Below are positions 27,303 through 38,009 of a stretch of DNA of 64,000 nt, one piece after another. A model generated the notes under the pieces. The model was not told where the DNA came from. It searched no databases and was given only the letters and a program-made list of their open reading frames with translations. The position numbers and the translations under genes were made by a program. Each line of letters starts with the position of its first letter. The first letter of the stretch is position 1. Location: NCBI RefSeq assembly GCF_000423565.1, contig NZ_AUIF01000038.1, positions 47,179-111,178 on the forward strand, in the 5' to 3' direction. This stretch comes from Runella zeae DSM 19591 (lineage in GTDB: Bacteria > Bacteroidota > Bacteroidia > Cytophagales > Spirosomataceae).

Positions 27303-27515
27303 CTAATGTTTGGGGCAATCACAAGCATTGCGTTTACGAAATAGTCCCCACATAAATCCTTTGCGCTGACGATTACGTTTACGTTTTCGAAGCAAAGATT
27401 TCTCAGAAGCGGCCTCTACGGTCGCTTTTTGATTTGTATTGACTTTCGCCTCTACCTCAGGGGCTTCTACTTGCAAAAGAGCAATGGTCAGAATGAGCCA
27501 AACGCTACGTTTCAT
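27303..27515 (-). CDS. Small secreted basic protein (70 aa)
   Basis: Signal-peptide-like start (MKRSVWLILTIALLQVEA), then a Lys/Arg-rich middle (RKRKRNRQRKGF) and a Cys pair in CDCPKH at the C-terminus. No family recognised. The Cys pair suggests metal binding or a disulfide, which is a guess. Same strand as the next lipoprotein gene, 38 bp downstream of it. Confidence 0.55.
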   Translation of the reverse strand: MKRSVWLILTIALLQVEAPEVEAKVNTNQKATVEAASEKSLLRKRKRNRQRKGFMWGLFRKRNACDCPKH

Positions 27516-27553
27516 GATATTTTATGTCTAATTCAAAAAGTTAAGATGCTTTT

Positions 27554-27814
27554 TTACCAACGTCTACGTCCCGAACGATAGTCGCGATGACGATGTCTAC
27601 TTTCATATCGGGGGCGATAATTATAACGTGGAGGAGCTACATACACCCTCGGACGGACTACCATAGGAGGCGGTACCACACGTACATAGGGCCTTGGAGC
27701 ATAATAGCGCGACCCGTAATAATCAGGACGGCCACGATAACCTCCGTAAAAACAACTACTCAAAAAAGTAGTTAATGCAATGAAGGTAGCTAAAAGGGTG
27801 ATTCGTGATTTCAT
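27554..27814 (-). CDS. Small Tyr/Arg/Pro-rich lipoprotein (86 aa)
   Basis: Signal peptide with lipobox LSSC (Cys about residue 21). The mature part is rich in Tyr, Arg and Pro with repeated short units such as RPYVRVVPPP and PRYNYRPRY, ending RSGRRRW. No known domain. Low-complexity surface lipoproteins of this kind are common in Bacteroidota. A plus-strand frame in the same place is its mirror and was discarded. Confidence 0.7.
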   Translation of the reverse strand: MKSRITLLATFIALTTFLSSCFYGGYRGRPDYYGSRYYAPRPYVRVVPPPMVVRPRVYVAPPRYNYRPRYESRHRHRDYRSGRRRW

Positions 27815-27955
27815 AGCATGTCAGAGTTTGGTATGTAAATATATAACGTTTTTTTATTAGTTTTCGGTTTAAAGACATCCAAAAAAGTATTTACCCTTAT
27901 CGAGTCAACTAAAAAATTTGTTTTGTATTCATTATTCACTTAAACTTTTCATCTC

Positions 27956-28489
27956 ATGAAACAACTAAGTATCGTATTGGGCTTGGTTACTTTGCTGATT
28001 TTGGCAAACGCTACTCACAAGCCCGTAGCCAATGTGGCGCAAGCCGTGAAAGATTGGGAACGTGCCAAGGAGTACACCAAAGAGTATTTGGATGCGATGC
28101 CCGAAGATGGCTACAAACTCAAACCTACGCCAGAGATTCGCTCTTTTGCGGAGCAAATGATGCACCTTGCGGATGCAAATTTTGGATTTACGGCTGCGAC
28201 TACTGGCAAAGCAAGCCCTATGGAGCGAGGAGCTGCCGAAAAAGCGGCTGCTACAAGCTCTAAAGAACAAGTAATCAAAACCGTAATGGATAGCTATGAC
28301 TTTGCGATCAATGGCTTGAAAGGAATGAGCGATGCCCAATTGGGAGAAACTATCAAGCTTTTTGGGCGGGATATGACCCGCGAAGTGGCCTTTGCCAAGT
28401 GTTTTGAACACCAAACCCACCACCGTGGTCAAACCACAATTTACCTTCGCTTGAAAGGTATCAAACCCCCAAATGAAAAACTTTTTTAG
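27956..28489 (+). CDS. DinB-like protein with signal peptide
   Basis: Four-helix DinB fold of 177 residues following a hydrophobic N-terminus (LSIVLGLVTLLILANA). His residues in EQMMHLADANFGF (about 65) and FEHQTHHRGQTTIYLRLKG (about 150-156) form the usual metal-binding pattern. Distinct from the cytoplasmic DinB-like protein at 12.6-13.0 kb. Function unknown. Confidence 0.82.
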   Translation: MKQLSIVLGLVTLLILANATHKPVANVAQAVKDWERAKEYTKEYLDAMPEDGYKLKPTPEIRSFAEQMMHLADANFGFTAATTGKASPMERGAAEKAAATSSKEQVIKTVMDSYDFAINGLKGMSDAQLGETIKLFGRDMTREVAFAKCFEHQTHHRGQTTIYLRLKGIKPPNEKLF

Positions 28490-28542
28490 TAAAAACAGGA
28501 TTTGATAGCTCGCTTTTGTAAGGGCTTATATCAAAACTTTTT

Positions 28543-28577
28543 TACCCTCGGCTTCAGAATCAGCCGAGGGTATTTTC
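28543..28577 (+). terminator. Terminator after secreted DinB gene
   Basis: Arms taccctcggct and agccgagggta with an 8-nt loop, followed by a short T-run, 54 bp after the DinB stop. Confidence 0.8.
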
Positions 28578-28655
28578 TGTATTAAAGCAGCTTCTCTCAA
28601 CGGATTTAACCCATTAGAACTTCTAAAGCAGAAATCAAAAGAATTCAAATGAAGT

Positions 28656-29222
28656 ATGGAAGAAAAATTAATTGATTATAATATTGAAGAGTTAATTTCT
28701 CAGTTTGAGAAAGGACAGCGGTTAAAATATTTGTTTTTCTGGGGACACCAACCAAGTAAGAACGGAGACATTACCCAATCGTGTTTGAGCCAATGGTGGT
28801 TTTCTACTTTCGTCGTAAATAGTGTGAAATATAATACAGCCGAGCACTGGATGATGGCTCAAAAGGCTCTACTCTTTGATGACATTGAGGTATATCACAA
28901 GATTATAAATACTCAATCTCCAGCGGAAGCTAAAGCGTTAGGGCGTAAAGTGAGTCATTTTGATGAAAAAATATGGCTTAGGGAGAGGGAACGCATTGTG
29001 GTAGAAGGGTCGTGGCACAAATTTTCCCAAAATGAAGATTTAAAAGCTTTTTTGTTGAATACCAAAGACAGAATTTTGGTAGAAGCAAGCCCAGTTGACA
29101 AAATCTGGGGCATAGGGCTAGCAGCAAATGACGAAAAAGTGGAAAATCCTAAACTCTGGAAGGGACTCAACCTGCTAGGATTTGCTTTGATGAAAGTGAG
29201 AGATAGATTGAGAAAAGACTGA
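28656..29222 (+). CDS. NADAR family protein (YbiA-like)
   Basis: NADAR domain (188 residues): FFWGH, WWFSTFVVNSVKYNTAEHWMM..., AKALGRKV, DKIWGIGLA and GLNLLGFALM blocks. Family members remove or handle ADP-ribose-type N-glycosidic bonds; some act on riboflavin intermediates, others occur near phage-defence genes. No partner gene is adjacent: YchJ-like and DinB genes are neighbours. Assigned role is therefore only by family. Confidence 0.85.
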   Translation: MEEKLIDYNIEELISQFEKGQRLKYLFFWGHQPSKNGDITQSCLSQWWFSTFVVNSVKYNTAEHWMMAQKALLFDDIEVYHKIINTQSPAEAKALGRKVSHFDEKIWLRERERIVVEGSWHKFSQNEDLKAFLLNTKDRILVEASPVDKIWGIGLAANDEKVENPKLWKGLNLLGFALMKVRDRLRKD

Positions 29223-29349
29223 AACTGAGTTAAGAAAAATATTAGTAGAGACGCTGTGTGGAACGTCGCCTCTGCCGGAATTTTTATTAACAAAAAGTAA
29301 TCAAGATATTTGGGCATTTTCTTCTTCTTTTAAAATATTCTTATCGCGT

Positions 29350-29814
29350 ATGTCATCAGTTTGTCATTGTGGGTCGGGGCAGGAATTCGAAGATTGCTGT
29401 GGGAGTATTATCAATGGAAAACGCAAAGCTGAAACAGCTTTAGAACTCATGAAGTCGCGCTACTCGGCCTATTGTACAGTGGCGGGAGCCTATCTGATGG
29501 CTACTACGCATCCTGCTACACGATTTCAGTATCACCAAGAATCAATAGAAGCTTGGGCGAGAGAATCAGAATGGAAGGGACTGAAAATCATCTCAACTCA
29601 CAAAGGGACAGCCCTAGATGAGCAAGGAGAAGTAAGTTTTCAGGCTTTTTATAACGATGAGCAGAAAAAAAGCCGCGTGCATTATGAACACTCGTTTTTT
29701 GTGAAGCAACAAAATGAGTGGTTTTATCATTCGGGAAAAATAATTCCGATTAATCGCAACGATAGTTGCCCTTGCGGAAGCGGTAAAAAATACAAAAAAT
29801 GCTGTGGGACTTAG
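29350..29814 (+). CDS. YchJ/UPF0225-like SEC-C motif protein
   Basis: 154 residues with two SEC-C-type zinc motifs: CHCGSGQEFEDCC at the N-terminus and CPCGSGKKYKKCC at the C-terminus (about residues 137-150), the layout of UPF0225/YchJ. The middle is the YchJ core (LMKSRYSAYCTV). Function unknown. Ends before a terminator and faces katG. Confidence 0.9.
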   Translation: MSSVCHCGSGQEFEDCCGSIINGKRKAETALELMKSRYSAYCTVAGAYLMATTHPATRFQYHQESIEAWARESEWKGLKIISTHKGTALDEQGEVSFQAFYNDEQKKSRVHYEHSFFVKQQNEWFYHSGKIIPINRNDSCPCGSGKKYKKCCGT

Positions 29815-29825
29815 GCTAAAAAAGT

Positions 29826-29860
29826 AAAAGCGGTGGTTTTTGTCAAACCACCGCTTTTTA
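29826..29860. terminator. Bidirectional terminator between ychJ-like and katG
   Basis: 14-bp arms (aaaagcggtggttt and aaaccaccgctttt) with a 5-nt loop and T-run. Confidence 0.85.
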
Positions 29861-29884
29861 TTAGTAAGCCTTGATAGTGAGCAA

Positions 29885-32137
<2,253 letters not shown>

Positions 32138-32253
32138 TTAATTATTTAAAAAACTCTGTTTTTGTTGATTTGATGAAAGAAGAGTAGGGTGAAAATGTGT
32201 ATTTTACATCAAATTTTGCCAACTTGTATCTGGATTTTTCCGTGATTGGTTTT

Positions 32254-32285
32254 CAAAATTACAATAAGCTTTTTGATAAATCAAA
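32254..32285 (-). promoter_or_regulatory. katG promoter (TTTG-N20-TAATTTTG)
   Basis: On the minus strand a TTTG (32285-32282) and TAATTTTG (32261-32254) are 20 nt apart, close to the Bacteroidota consensus TTTG-N19-TAnnTTTG. Transcription would begin near 32247, leaving a leader of about 120 nt. Confidence 0.55.
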
Positions 32286-32305
32286 TTGATTGTTTTTATA
32301 ACCAT

Positions 32306-32326
32306 ATAGTTTTTGTCTATAACTAT
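32306..32326. promoter_or_regulatory. OxyR-like half-site upstream of katG promoter
   Basis: ATAG-N7-CTAT (32306-32320), the OxyR dimer half-site pattern, also readable as inverted repeat ATAGTT-N9-AACTAT. It sits about 20 bp upstream of the predicted -33 element, where an activator would bind. No oxyR gene is in the window. Confidence 0.4.
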
Positions 32327-32452
32327 GTTTGTTTTTGAAGTCATAAACACAATTGTAAGGTTATATGATTGCGAGTCAATTACTTACAAAGATAATGATG
32401 AGACTCTTCCTAGAGGATAATTAATAATAACACTGTTTATACAATAGATACA

Positions 32453-32755
32453 ATGATTTATATCACCCAACTTATTTATATCAAGCCAGGGCAAGAAAAG
32501 GTTTTTGATGAATTTGAGAGCGTGGCAATTCCCCTCATTGCTAAATACAACGGGAAGCTTTTGTTTCGGTTGCGTCCTTCAGATGAGTCTTATATTGTAT
32601 CCCAAATAGAGAATCCCTATGAGATTCATCTTGTTGAATTTGGGACTCAGCAAGATTTTGAAGATTTCATGAAAGATGAAGAGCGGAAAAAGTTTTTAAA
32701 TCTAAAAGAACAGTCTATCAAATCTTCGGTATTGTTTAAGGGTACCAAACTTTGA
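32453..32755 (+). CDS. DUF1330/ABM-like small protein
   Basis: 100-residue dimeric alpha/beta-barrel-type protein (MIYITQLIYIKPGQEKVFDEFE...). It looks like DUF1330 or an antibiotic-biosynthesis-monooxygenase-like fold, from the start strand and ...IHLVEFGTQQDFEDFMKDEER. No catalytic residue can be named. Divergent from katG with a 327-bp gap that carries the katG promoter and an OxyR-like box. Confidence 0.6.
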   Translation: MIYITQLIYIKPGQEKVFDEFESVAIPLIAKYNGKLLFRLRPSDESYIVSQIENPYEIHLVEFGTQQDFEDFMKDEERKKFLNLKEQSIKSSVLFKGTKL

Positions 32756-32777
32756 ATTTTAGAATGAGATGTAAGCC

Positions 32778-33194
32778 CTAAGGGTGAGCTGCTACCCATA
32801 CTTCGCCATCTTCAAAAAATTCTTTTTTCCAAATAGGTACAGTTTCTTTAAGGGTATCAATAGCAAATTGACAAGCTTCAAAGGCGGCGCGGCGGTGTGC
32901 GCAGGACACGGCAATAACCACGGGTATTTCGCCCACTTCCAAAATTCCTACGCGGTGATAAATTGCTATATTGAGCACGGACCATTGTTGGGCTGCTTCT
33001 TCGGCAATTTTTTGCATTTCTTTGATTGCCATTGGCGCATAGGCTTCAAATTCGAGCCGTAGTACTGTTTTACCTTTGGTCTGATTGCGCACTGTGCCTA
33101 CAAAGGTGACAATTCCTCCAGCAGCGTCTGAAACTACGGATTCAAAACAAGTTTGTGGATTGAGGGGTTTATCAGAAAGTTGTATGTCAATCAT
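32778..33194 (-). CDS. moaE: Molybdopterin synthase catalytic subunit MoaE
   Basis: Inserts sulfur into precursor Z to form molybdopterin. Motifs FVGTVRNQTKGK, LEFEAYAPMA, YHRVG.LEVGE (with a Gly/Ile variation) and the active-site KETVPIWKKEFFEDGEVWV near the C-terminus. 138 residues is standard. No moaD or other moa gene is nearby. Confidence 0.93.
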   Translation of the reverse strand: MIDIQLSDKPLNPQTCFESVVSDAAGGIVTFVGTVRNQTKGKTVLRLEFEAYAPMAIKEMQKIAEEAAQQWSVLNIAIYHRVGILEVGEIPVVIAVSCAHRRAAFEACQFAIDTLKETVPIWKKEFFEDGEVWVAAHP

Positions 33195-33332
33195 GTCGAA
33201 TCAAAAAGGATAAAAGCCAAAAATAGCAGGTTCATCCTAAAAATCTTCCGTTTCCCACAAATCTCTGTCAGATAATACACTTTTTGATGATGTATTTTGT
33301 TGTACCTCCAAATCCATTCTAATCATTTAACC

Positions 33333-34595
33333 ATGAATCGTCTGCCTTCTATTCTGATAACTATAGGCGTCTTTTTTTTGTTGGACTTCTACGTTTTTCA
33401 AGCCGTTCGTACCCTGACTCGCGGACTATCTCTGGATGCTCGCCGCCTTATTCACACTATTTATTGGGCTATTCCTATCGTCAGTTTAGGGGTTTGGATT
33501 GTTACGCAGTTTTTGATACCTGCCGACTCGCTCAGCCGTATGACACGCCAATTCATTTGGACGGGGTTGCTGATTCCTTATTTTGCCAAGGTATTTGCTT
33601 TGTTTTTTGTGTTGCTAGATGATGTGGTACGCTTTGGGAAGTGGGTTGTAAGTTTGTTTGGCGACCAAGCCACTGCACCAAGTCCGGCGGTAGGAGAGCC
33701 TACGATTCCACGTTCAGAGTTTTTGATGAAATCGGCTTTGGCCGTTGCCGGAACTACCGTGGCTGGTTTTACTTATGGGATTATTTCTGGGGCGCATGAT
33801 TACCGAATTCGCCGGGTAAAAGTACCTTTAAAAAACTTGCCTAAGGCTTTTGAAGGGATAAAAATTGCGCAATTATCAGACATACATTCTGGTAGTTTTT
33901 TTAACAAAACAGCAGTAAAAGGAGGTGTAGAAATGTTGATGGCACAGAAGCCAGATTTGTTTTTCTTTACGGGCGATTTGGTGAACAATACTGCCGATGA
34001 AGTAAAAGACTACATTGATATTTTTAAGAAAATTAAAGCACCCCTCGGTACCTTTTCGGTGCTGGGCAATCACGATTATGGGGATTATTATCAATGGCCA
34101 AGCGCCGAAGCTAAGCGACGAAATTTACTAGATTTGAAAGAAGCCCATCGGCTATTGGGTTGGGACTTGTTGGTTGACGAACATCGCGCAATCAAAGTAG
34201 GTAATGAGCAGATTGGTTTGTTGGGAATTCAAAACTGGGGTATGGGTGGTTTTGCCCAATATGGTAGTCTAGAAAAAGCTGCTCAAAATACCGAAGACTT
34301 TCCTGTCAAACTTCTGTTGTCGCACGACCCAAGCCACTGGAATGCTCAAGTAACTACAGATAAATTTAAGGATATTGATGTGGCTTTTGCGGGGCACACG
34401 CATGGCATGCAATTTGGGATAGAGGTAGGCGGTTTTCAGTGGAGCCCGGTTCAGTATCGTTACAAACAATGGGGGGGATTGTACACGCAAGGTGAGCAGC
34501 ACTTGTATGTAAATAGAGGTTTTGGTTACATTGGCTATCCTGGTAGAGTAGGGATTTTACCTGAGATTACGATTCTGGAATTGGTGAGAGCATAA
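33333..34595 (+). CDS. Membrane-anchored metallophosphoesterase (YkuE-like)
   Basis: An N-terminal membrane region with about four helices (residues 1-110) precedes a calcineurin-like domain: SDIHSGSF (about 180-187), TGDLVNN, LGNHDYGDYY and GHTHGMQFG, with the usual metal ligands. YkuE-like proteins hydrolyse phospholipid-type or UDP-sugar-type substrates; the substrate here is unknown. The start at 33333 (MNRLPSILIT) begins the first helix, while an in-frame start at 33297 adds polar residues. Confidence 0.88.
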   Translation: MNRLPSILITIGVFFLLDFYVFQAVRTLTRGLSLDARRLIHTIYWAIPIVSLGVWIVTQFLIPADSLSRMTRQFIWTGLLIPYFAKVFALFFVLLDDVVRFGKWVVSLFGDQATAPSPAVGEPTIPRSEFLMKSALAVAGTTVAGFTYGIISGAHDYRIRRVKVPLKNLPKAFEGIKIAQLSDIHSGSFFNKTAVKGGVEMLMAQKPDLFFFTGDLVNNTADEVKDYIDIFKKIKAPLGTFSVLGNHDYGDYYQWPSAEAKRRNLLDLKEAHRLLGWDLLVDEHRAIKVGNEQIGLLGIQNWGMGGFAQYGSLEKAAQNTEDFPVKLLLSHDPSHWNAQVTTDKFKDIDVAFAGHTHGMQFGIEVGGFQWSPVQYRYKQWGGLYTQGEQHLYVNRGFGYIGYPGRVGILPEITILELVRA

Positions 34596-34643
34596 AAAAA
34601 ACGTCAGTCTTCATTCGGACACCCAATACAGGAATATCTTTGA

Positions 34644-34711
34644 AAAATGGTAAAAATTGACAGATGTTATAAAATTTAACACTTGTTAAGTTTTACCATT
34701 TTTTTTCTGCG
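34644..34711. terminator. Possible terminator between convergent genes
   Basis: Distant arms aaaatggtaaaa and ttttaccatttt, with a smaller inner repeat (ttaac...gttaa) and a T-run, between the phosphoesterase and MFS genes. Long loop, so tentative. Confidence 0.4.
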
Positions 34712-34728
34712 TATTGACGGTGGTAAAT

Positions 34729-35994
34729 TTAAACTGATTGAATTTCAGGGTTTTGGTTCTGCTGTTTTTTAATTAAGCGATTTACGCGATACATCATCAA
34801 TATACACAGAAGCGTAATCACTGCTGCGACTCCTCCGAGGGTGTTATAGTGTTCTAAAGGGCTGAAATTGTCTTTTTGAACCACAATCAAACCTGCTACA
34901 AAAGAGGCAATTCCACCCGCTATTTGTTGCAGCGAAGAATTGATACTCATAAATGCGCCTCTATCTTGAAGTACAGGAAGAGCAGAAATCATCGTAGTAG
35001 CCGGAACCATTCGACTCATGATACCGGCCATCATCAATACGTTGAAAAAGATGATAATGCCAAGGGGAACTATACCCAAATTGGTATAAATCAAAATCAT
35101 GACCACCATCCAAAGTGAGGCGCCAGTGAAGAGTTTATATTTGTCGATTTTGTCGCTAAGACGACCAATAAACGGCATTACAATCAGCGAACTTACTCCC
35201 GCCACCATGAAGATTAGGGGGAGTTGTTGGGGAGTTACTTTAAGGTTGTTGATAGCATATACACTTCCAAAAGGCATCATCATAAATCCCCCAATAGACA
35301 TAAGTGCTGTGGCCAAAAAGCCTATTCGATAATCGCGTTTGGAGAGAGTATGCCAAAGATGAGCCACAGCCTTGCGTTCGCTTTGATGGTGGAGGTGCTG
35401 ATCTACGGGGCGCATCATTTGAATGATGACGATGGTCAAAATAATGCTTAATCCTACGATCATTAAAAAGGGAGATTGCCACCCCCAAATATTAGCCAAA
35501 TAAAGACTAATAGGAATCCCTAATACCTGACTTGCGCCAAAGCCCATTTGCACAAAACCCATGACGCGGCCGCGTTGTTCGAGGCTAAAAAGGTCGGTGA
35601 TAATCGCCATGCTAATTGAGCCAATAACACCCCCAAATAAACCCGTTAGGATACGAGCGGCTACGATGGTTTCGTAGGTGGGAGCGAGGCCACAAAAGAG
35701 CGTCCCTACAATAAACCCCATGTAAAAAAAGAGGAGTAATTTTTTGCGATCATACTTATCAGCAAAGCCAGCAGTAAGTAGCCCAGATACCCCCGCGCTA
35801 AAGGCATAGCTCGATACCACAAAGCCAAACTGAGAAGGAGTGATTTTCATGGATTTCATCAGTTGGTCGCCCAAAGGAGACATCACCATAAAATCTAGCA
35901 CGACGGTAAATTGGGTAAGTGCGAGTAGGGCAACTACCCATTTTTGATAGTTCGAAAAAAGCGGTTTTTTGTCTTGCATCATGGTTGTTATCAA
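34729..35994 (-). CDS. MFS efflux transporter
   Basis: Major facilitator transporter of 12 predicted helices (421 residues). The motif A block GFADKYDRKKLL and motif C-like GLFGGVIGSISMAIITD look like drug efflux pumps (DHA1-type). It is the last gene of a minus-strand unit: TetR, small HMA-like protein, AlkZ-like glycosylase, this pump, with gaps of 43, 3 and 25 bp. That context suggests export of a toxic compound also countered by the glycosylase; substrate unknown. Confidence 0.88.
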   Translation of the reverse strand: MITTMMQDKKPLFSNYQKWVVALLALTQFTVVLDFMVMSPLGDQLMKSMKITPSQFGFVVSSYAFSAGVSGLLTAGFADKYDRKKLLLFFYMGFIVGTLFCGLAPTYETIVAARILTGLFGGVIGSISMAIITDLFSLEQRGRVMGFVQMGFGASQVLGIPISLYLANIWGWQSPFLMIVGLSIILTIVIIQMMRPVDQHLHHQSERKAVAHLWHTLSKRDYRIGFLATALMSIGGFMMMPFGSVYAINNLKVTPQQLPLIFMVAGVSSLIVMPFIGRLSDKIDKYKLFTGASLWMVVMILIYTNLGIVPLGIIIFFNVLMMAGIMSRMVPATTMISALPVLQDRGAFMSINSSLQQIAGGIASFVAGLIVVQKDNFSPLEHYNTLGGVAAVITLLCILMMYRVNRLIKKQQNQNPEIQSV

Positions 35995-36019
35995 TTTTTA
36001 TTTGTCAGAGAAAAAAGGT

Positions 36020-37063
36020 TTAATTCTCTAAAAAGTGGATATATTCTTTGAGGGCTTTTTCGAGTAAGCCTGATTCAAAGTGCGTGTCGAAGAAAGAGGT
36101 TTGAACCTTTGTTTGTTTTTGGGAAATGACTTTTTTCCATATCCCTGTTACTTTTCCATCTACTACGATGATAGGTTTGAAGATACCATTTCCTGTAATC
36201 GCCTCTTGGTGTTTGTTGGGGGAAAGTGATGCCGTACGGTCTTTGTAGCTGACCATAAACTCATCAAAAGCAGGGAGCAGATGTACGCTATGAGTGGATA
36301 TAGAAGGAGAGTTGAGGAAATAATAAAGTTGGTCGTTTATTTTTTCATTGATAAAATTAGATTGCACCAATGCGACAGCCTTACGTGCGTCCGTGATTTT
36401 GAGTCCCGACCACCACGCAAAATCTTGCACCGTAGCAGGGCCGTGACTTGTAAAATATTTGAGGGCTAGTTTGCCTAGTGCTTCTTCGCGAGACAAAGGC
36501 TGCGTAGCAGGAATACGCTCATCGACTAGCGCGTAGGTGATTTGTTTGTCGCGCGTAGGACCATTGCAAATCAAGCAATTGAGTTCGGCATATGCCGTCA
36601 GATGCGCCGCTCTCAAATCGGATGTAATGATGCCTGCTTGTTCAATTTGAGCCATCAGCTCACTTCTCGTAAGATAGTTGTGACCCGCTAAAGCCGTGGC
36701 CATCACCTCACTAGCTTTTTGGAGTGTTTGATCATCTAGCGCTAGTTTACGATTCATAGATGCTACAAGTTGTTGGACATGAGGAGCCGTAAGCGCCATT
36801 ATCCATCGGAGGTCTTGCGCTGCTACCCAATGCCACGTGGGGCGCATGATGTGTGTGCGTACGATTTGCCCTTCTTTGATAGCCTGCTCCACTTGCGAGT
36901 CGGTAGCTTGTGGAATACGAAGCCCAATGCCCCATTTGGACATGGTATAATCTTGCGCTTGCACCGCTCCCAAGTGTGATACTACCTCGGCAGGAGTCAG
37001 CAAATCGCTATTGAAAATTTTTTGGGACAGAAGCCGATGAGTGGCAATATTGATAGGCTGCAT
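36020..37063 (-). CDS. AlkZ-like winged-helix DNA glycosylase
   Basis: Winged-helix DNA-binding domain (HTH_42) family, 347 residues. Residues 35-37 are QAQ (in LGAVQAQDY), the QxQ catalytic motif of AlkZ-type glycosylases, which unhook bulky or crosslinked alkyl-purine lesions; YcaQ-type members carry QxD instead. Further blocks: RTHIMRPTWHWV and FAWWSGLKITDARKA. Its operon with an efflux pump and TetR fits resistance to a DNA-damaging agent. That role is inferred from context. Confidence 0.82.
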   Translation of the reverse strand: MQPINIATHRLLSQKIFNSDLLTPAEVVSHLGAVQAQDYTMSKWGIGLRIPQATDSQVEQAIKEGQIVRTHIMRPTWHWVAAQDLRWIMALTAPHVQQLVASMNRKLALDDQTLQKASEVMATALAGHNYLTRSELMAQIEQAGIITSDLRAAHLTAYAELNCLICNGPTRDKQITYALVDERIPATQPLSREEALGKLALKYFTSHGPATVQDFAWWSGLKITDARKAVALVQSNFINEKINDQLYYFLNSPSISTHSVHLLPAFDEFMVSYKDRTASLSPNKHQEAITGNGIFKPIIVVDGKVTGIWKKVISQKQTKVQTSFFDTHFESGLLEKALKEYIHFLEN

Positions 37064-37066
37064 ATG

Positions 37067-37294
37067 TCAATAGGTAAGCTCTTCACAAATAAAACCAGCG
37101 TTGGATACCAATTCTTGAATTTGAGTAACTATGCTCTCCGTCGTTTCGATGCGTAGCACACAGTCGCAATCTTCACAATCGACCGTCCAGCGTCTAATGT
37201 CAGCTACGGCATCCAATATTAGCCCTATGTTGTACTTGTCGGCCTCGGTTTTGATGTCGGTTTTGAAGATGAGTATTTCGAATGAGCTTTCCAT
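37067..37294 (-). CDS. Small HMA/ferredoxin-fold-like protein (75 aa)
   Basis: 75 residues with a beta-alpha-beta layout (SFEILIFKTDI..., RRWTVDCEDCDCVLRIET) and a Cys cluster CEDCDC in the middle. It resembles heavy-metal-associated (HMA)-like folds, though no CxxC metal motif in the classic place is seen. Ends 3 bp before the AlkZ-like gene; probably translationally coupled. Function unknown. Confidence 0.65.
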   Translation of the reverse strand: MESSFEILIFKTDIKTEADKYNIGLILDAVADIRRWTVDCEDCDCVLRIETTESIVTQIQELVSNAGFICEELTY

Positions 37295-37337
37295 GATTTT
37301 TGTAGTGAAGGCGATTCATACGTTAAAAGATAGATAA

Positions 37338-37931
37338 TCAAGAGGGAGTTAAAGCTTTGATGGTAAGCGCTAGGGTTTGCTCTATGATGTCATTAGAAAT
37401 TTTAAATGGCTGTCCTCCGATACTGCGTCCTTCGTGATGAAACCGAATCAAATTATAAAGAGGGGCGTATGCTATCGACCAAAACACTTCTATGGGCATT
37501 GGACTGAGTTCGCCGCGTCTGATGGCATTTTTTACAAACATTCCCATCGAGATTTTGAAATCTTCTACAAAGTTTTCCATAATTTTTTCTTTGAAAGAAG
37601 AACTTCTAATCTGTTCGTAAAATTCTGATTCTAAGCGATTTTCGATGGCATATTGAGCGCGGTTTCGCCACTGAATGCGAAGCCCTTCAGCAAAGGGCAA
37701 ATCTGCGTGGAAATCTTTCAAAACACTTTCACTGAATTTTTTGCCGATGATTAGCCCAATGCTCGTAATGAGGTCTTCTTTGTCTTTATAGTAAATATAC
37801 AAAGTAGCGGGGGAGACCTCCGCTGCTTTTGCCAGTTTTTGCATACTAAAGCCCTCTAATCCGTGAGCTACGATAAGCTCGATGGCTTTTTGCTGTACTT
37901 GTATTTCTTTGCTTTCGTCACGTGTTCTCAT
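37338..37931 (-). CDS. TetR/AcrR-family transcriptional regulator
   Basis: N-terminal helix-turn-helix (GFSMQKLAKAAEVSPATLYIYYKDKEDL, cut here to its key part: LAKAAEVSPATLYIYY, about residues 32-47) and a helical ligand-binding C-terminus. 197 residues. First gene of the TetR/HMA-like/AlkZ-like/MFS unit, so it probably represses the whole unit and is relieved by a ligand that the pump exports. A candidate operator lies just upstream. Confidence 0.9.
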   Translation of the reverse strand: MRTRDESKEIQVQQKAIELIVAHGLEGFSMQKLAKAAEVSPATLYIYYKDKEDLITSIGLIIGKKFSESVLKDFHADLPFAEGLRIQWRNRAQYAIENRLESEFYEQIRSSSFKEKIMENFVEDFKISMGMFVKNAIRRGELSPMPIEVFWSIAYAPLYNLIRFHHEGRSIGGQPFKISNDIIEQTLALTIKALTPS

Positions 37932-37944
37932 GATGGTTACAAAG

Positions 37945-37964
37945 ATAAATGAATGTTTGTTTAT
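37945..37964. promoter_or_regulatory. Candidate TetR operator
   Basis: Imperfect 20-bp palindrome with ATAAAtgAA / ATAAAcaAA half-sites, 14 bp upstream of the tetR start codon on the minus strand. Confidence 0.3.
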
Positions 37965-38009
37965 TTTTAAATTAAAAAATGATTAAGTAGTTTGGTTTAA
38001 TGCCTGCTT

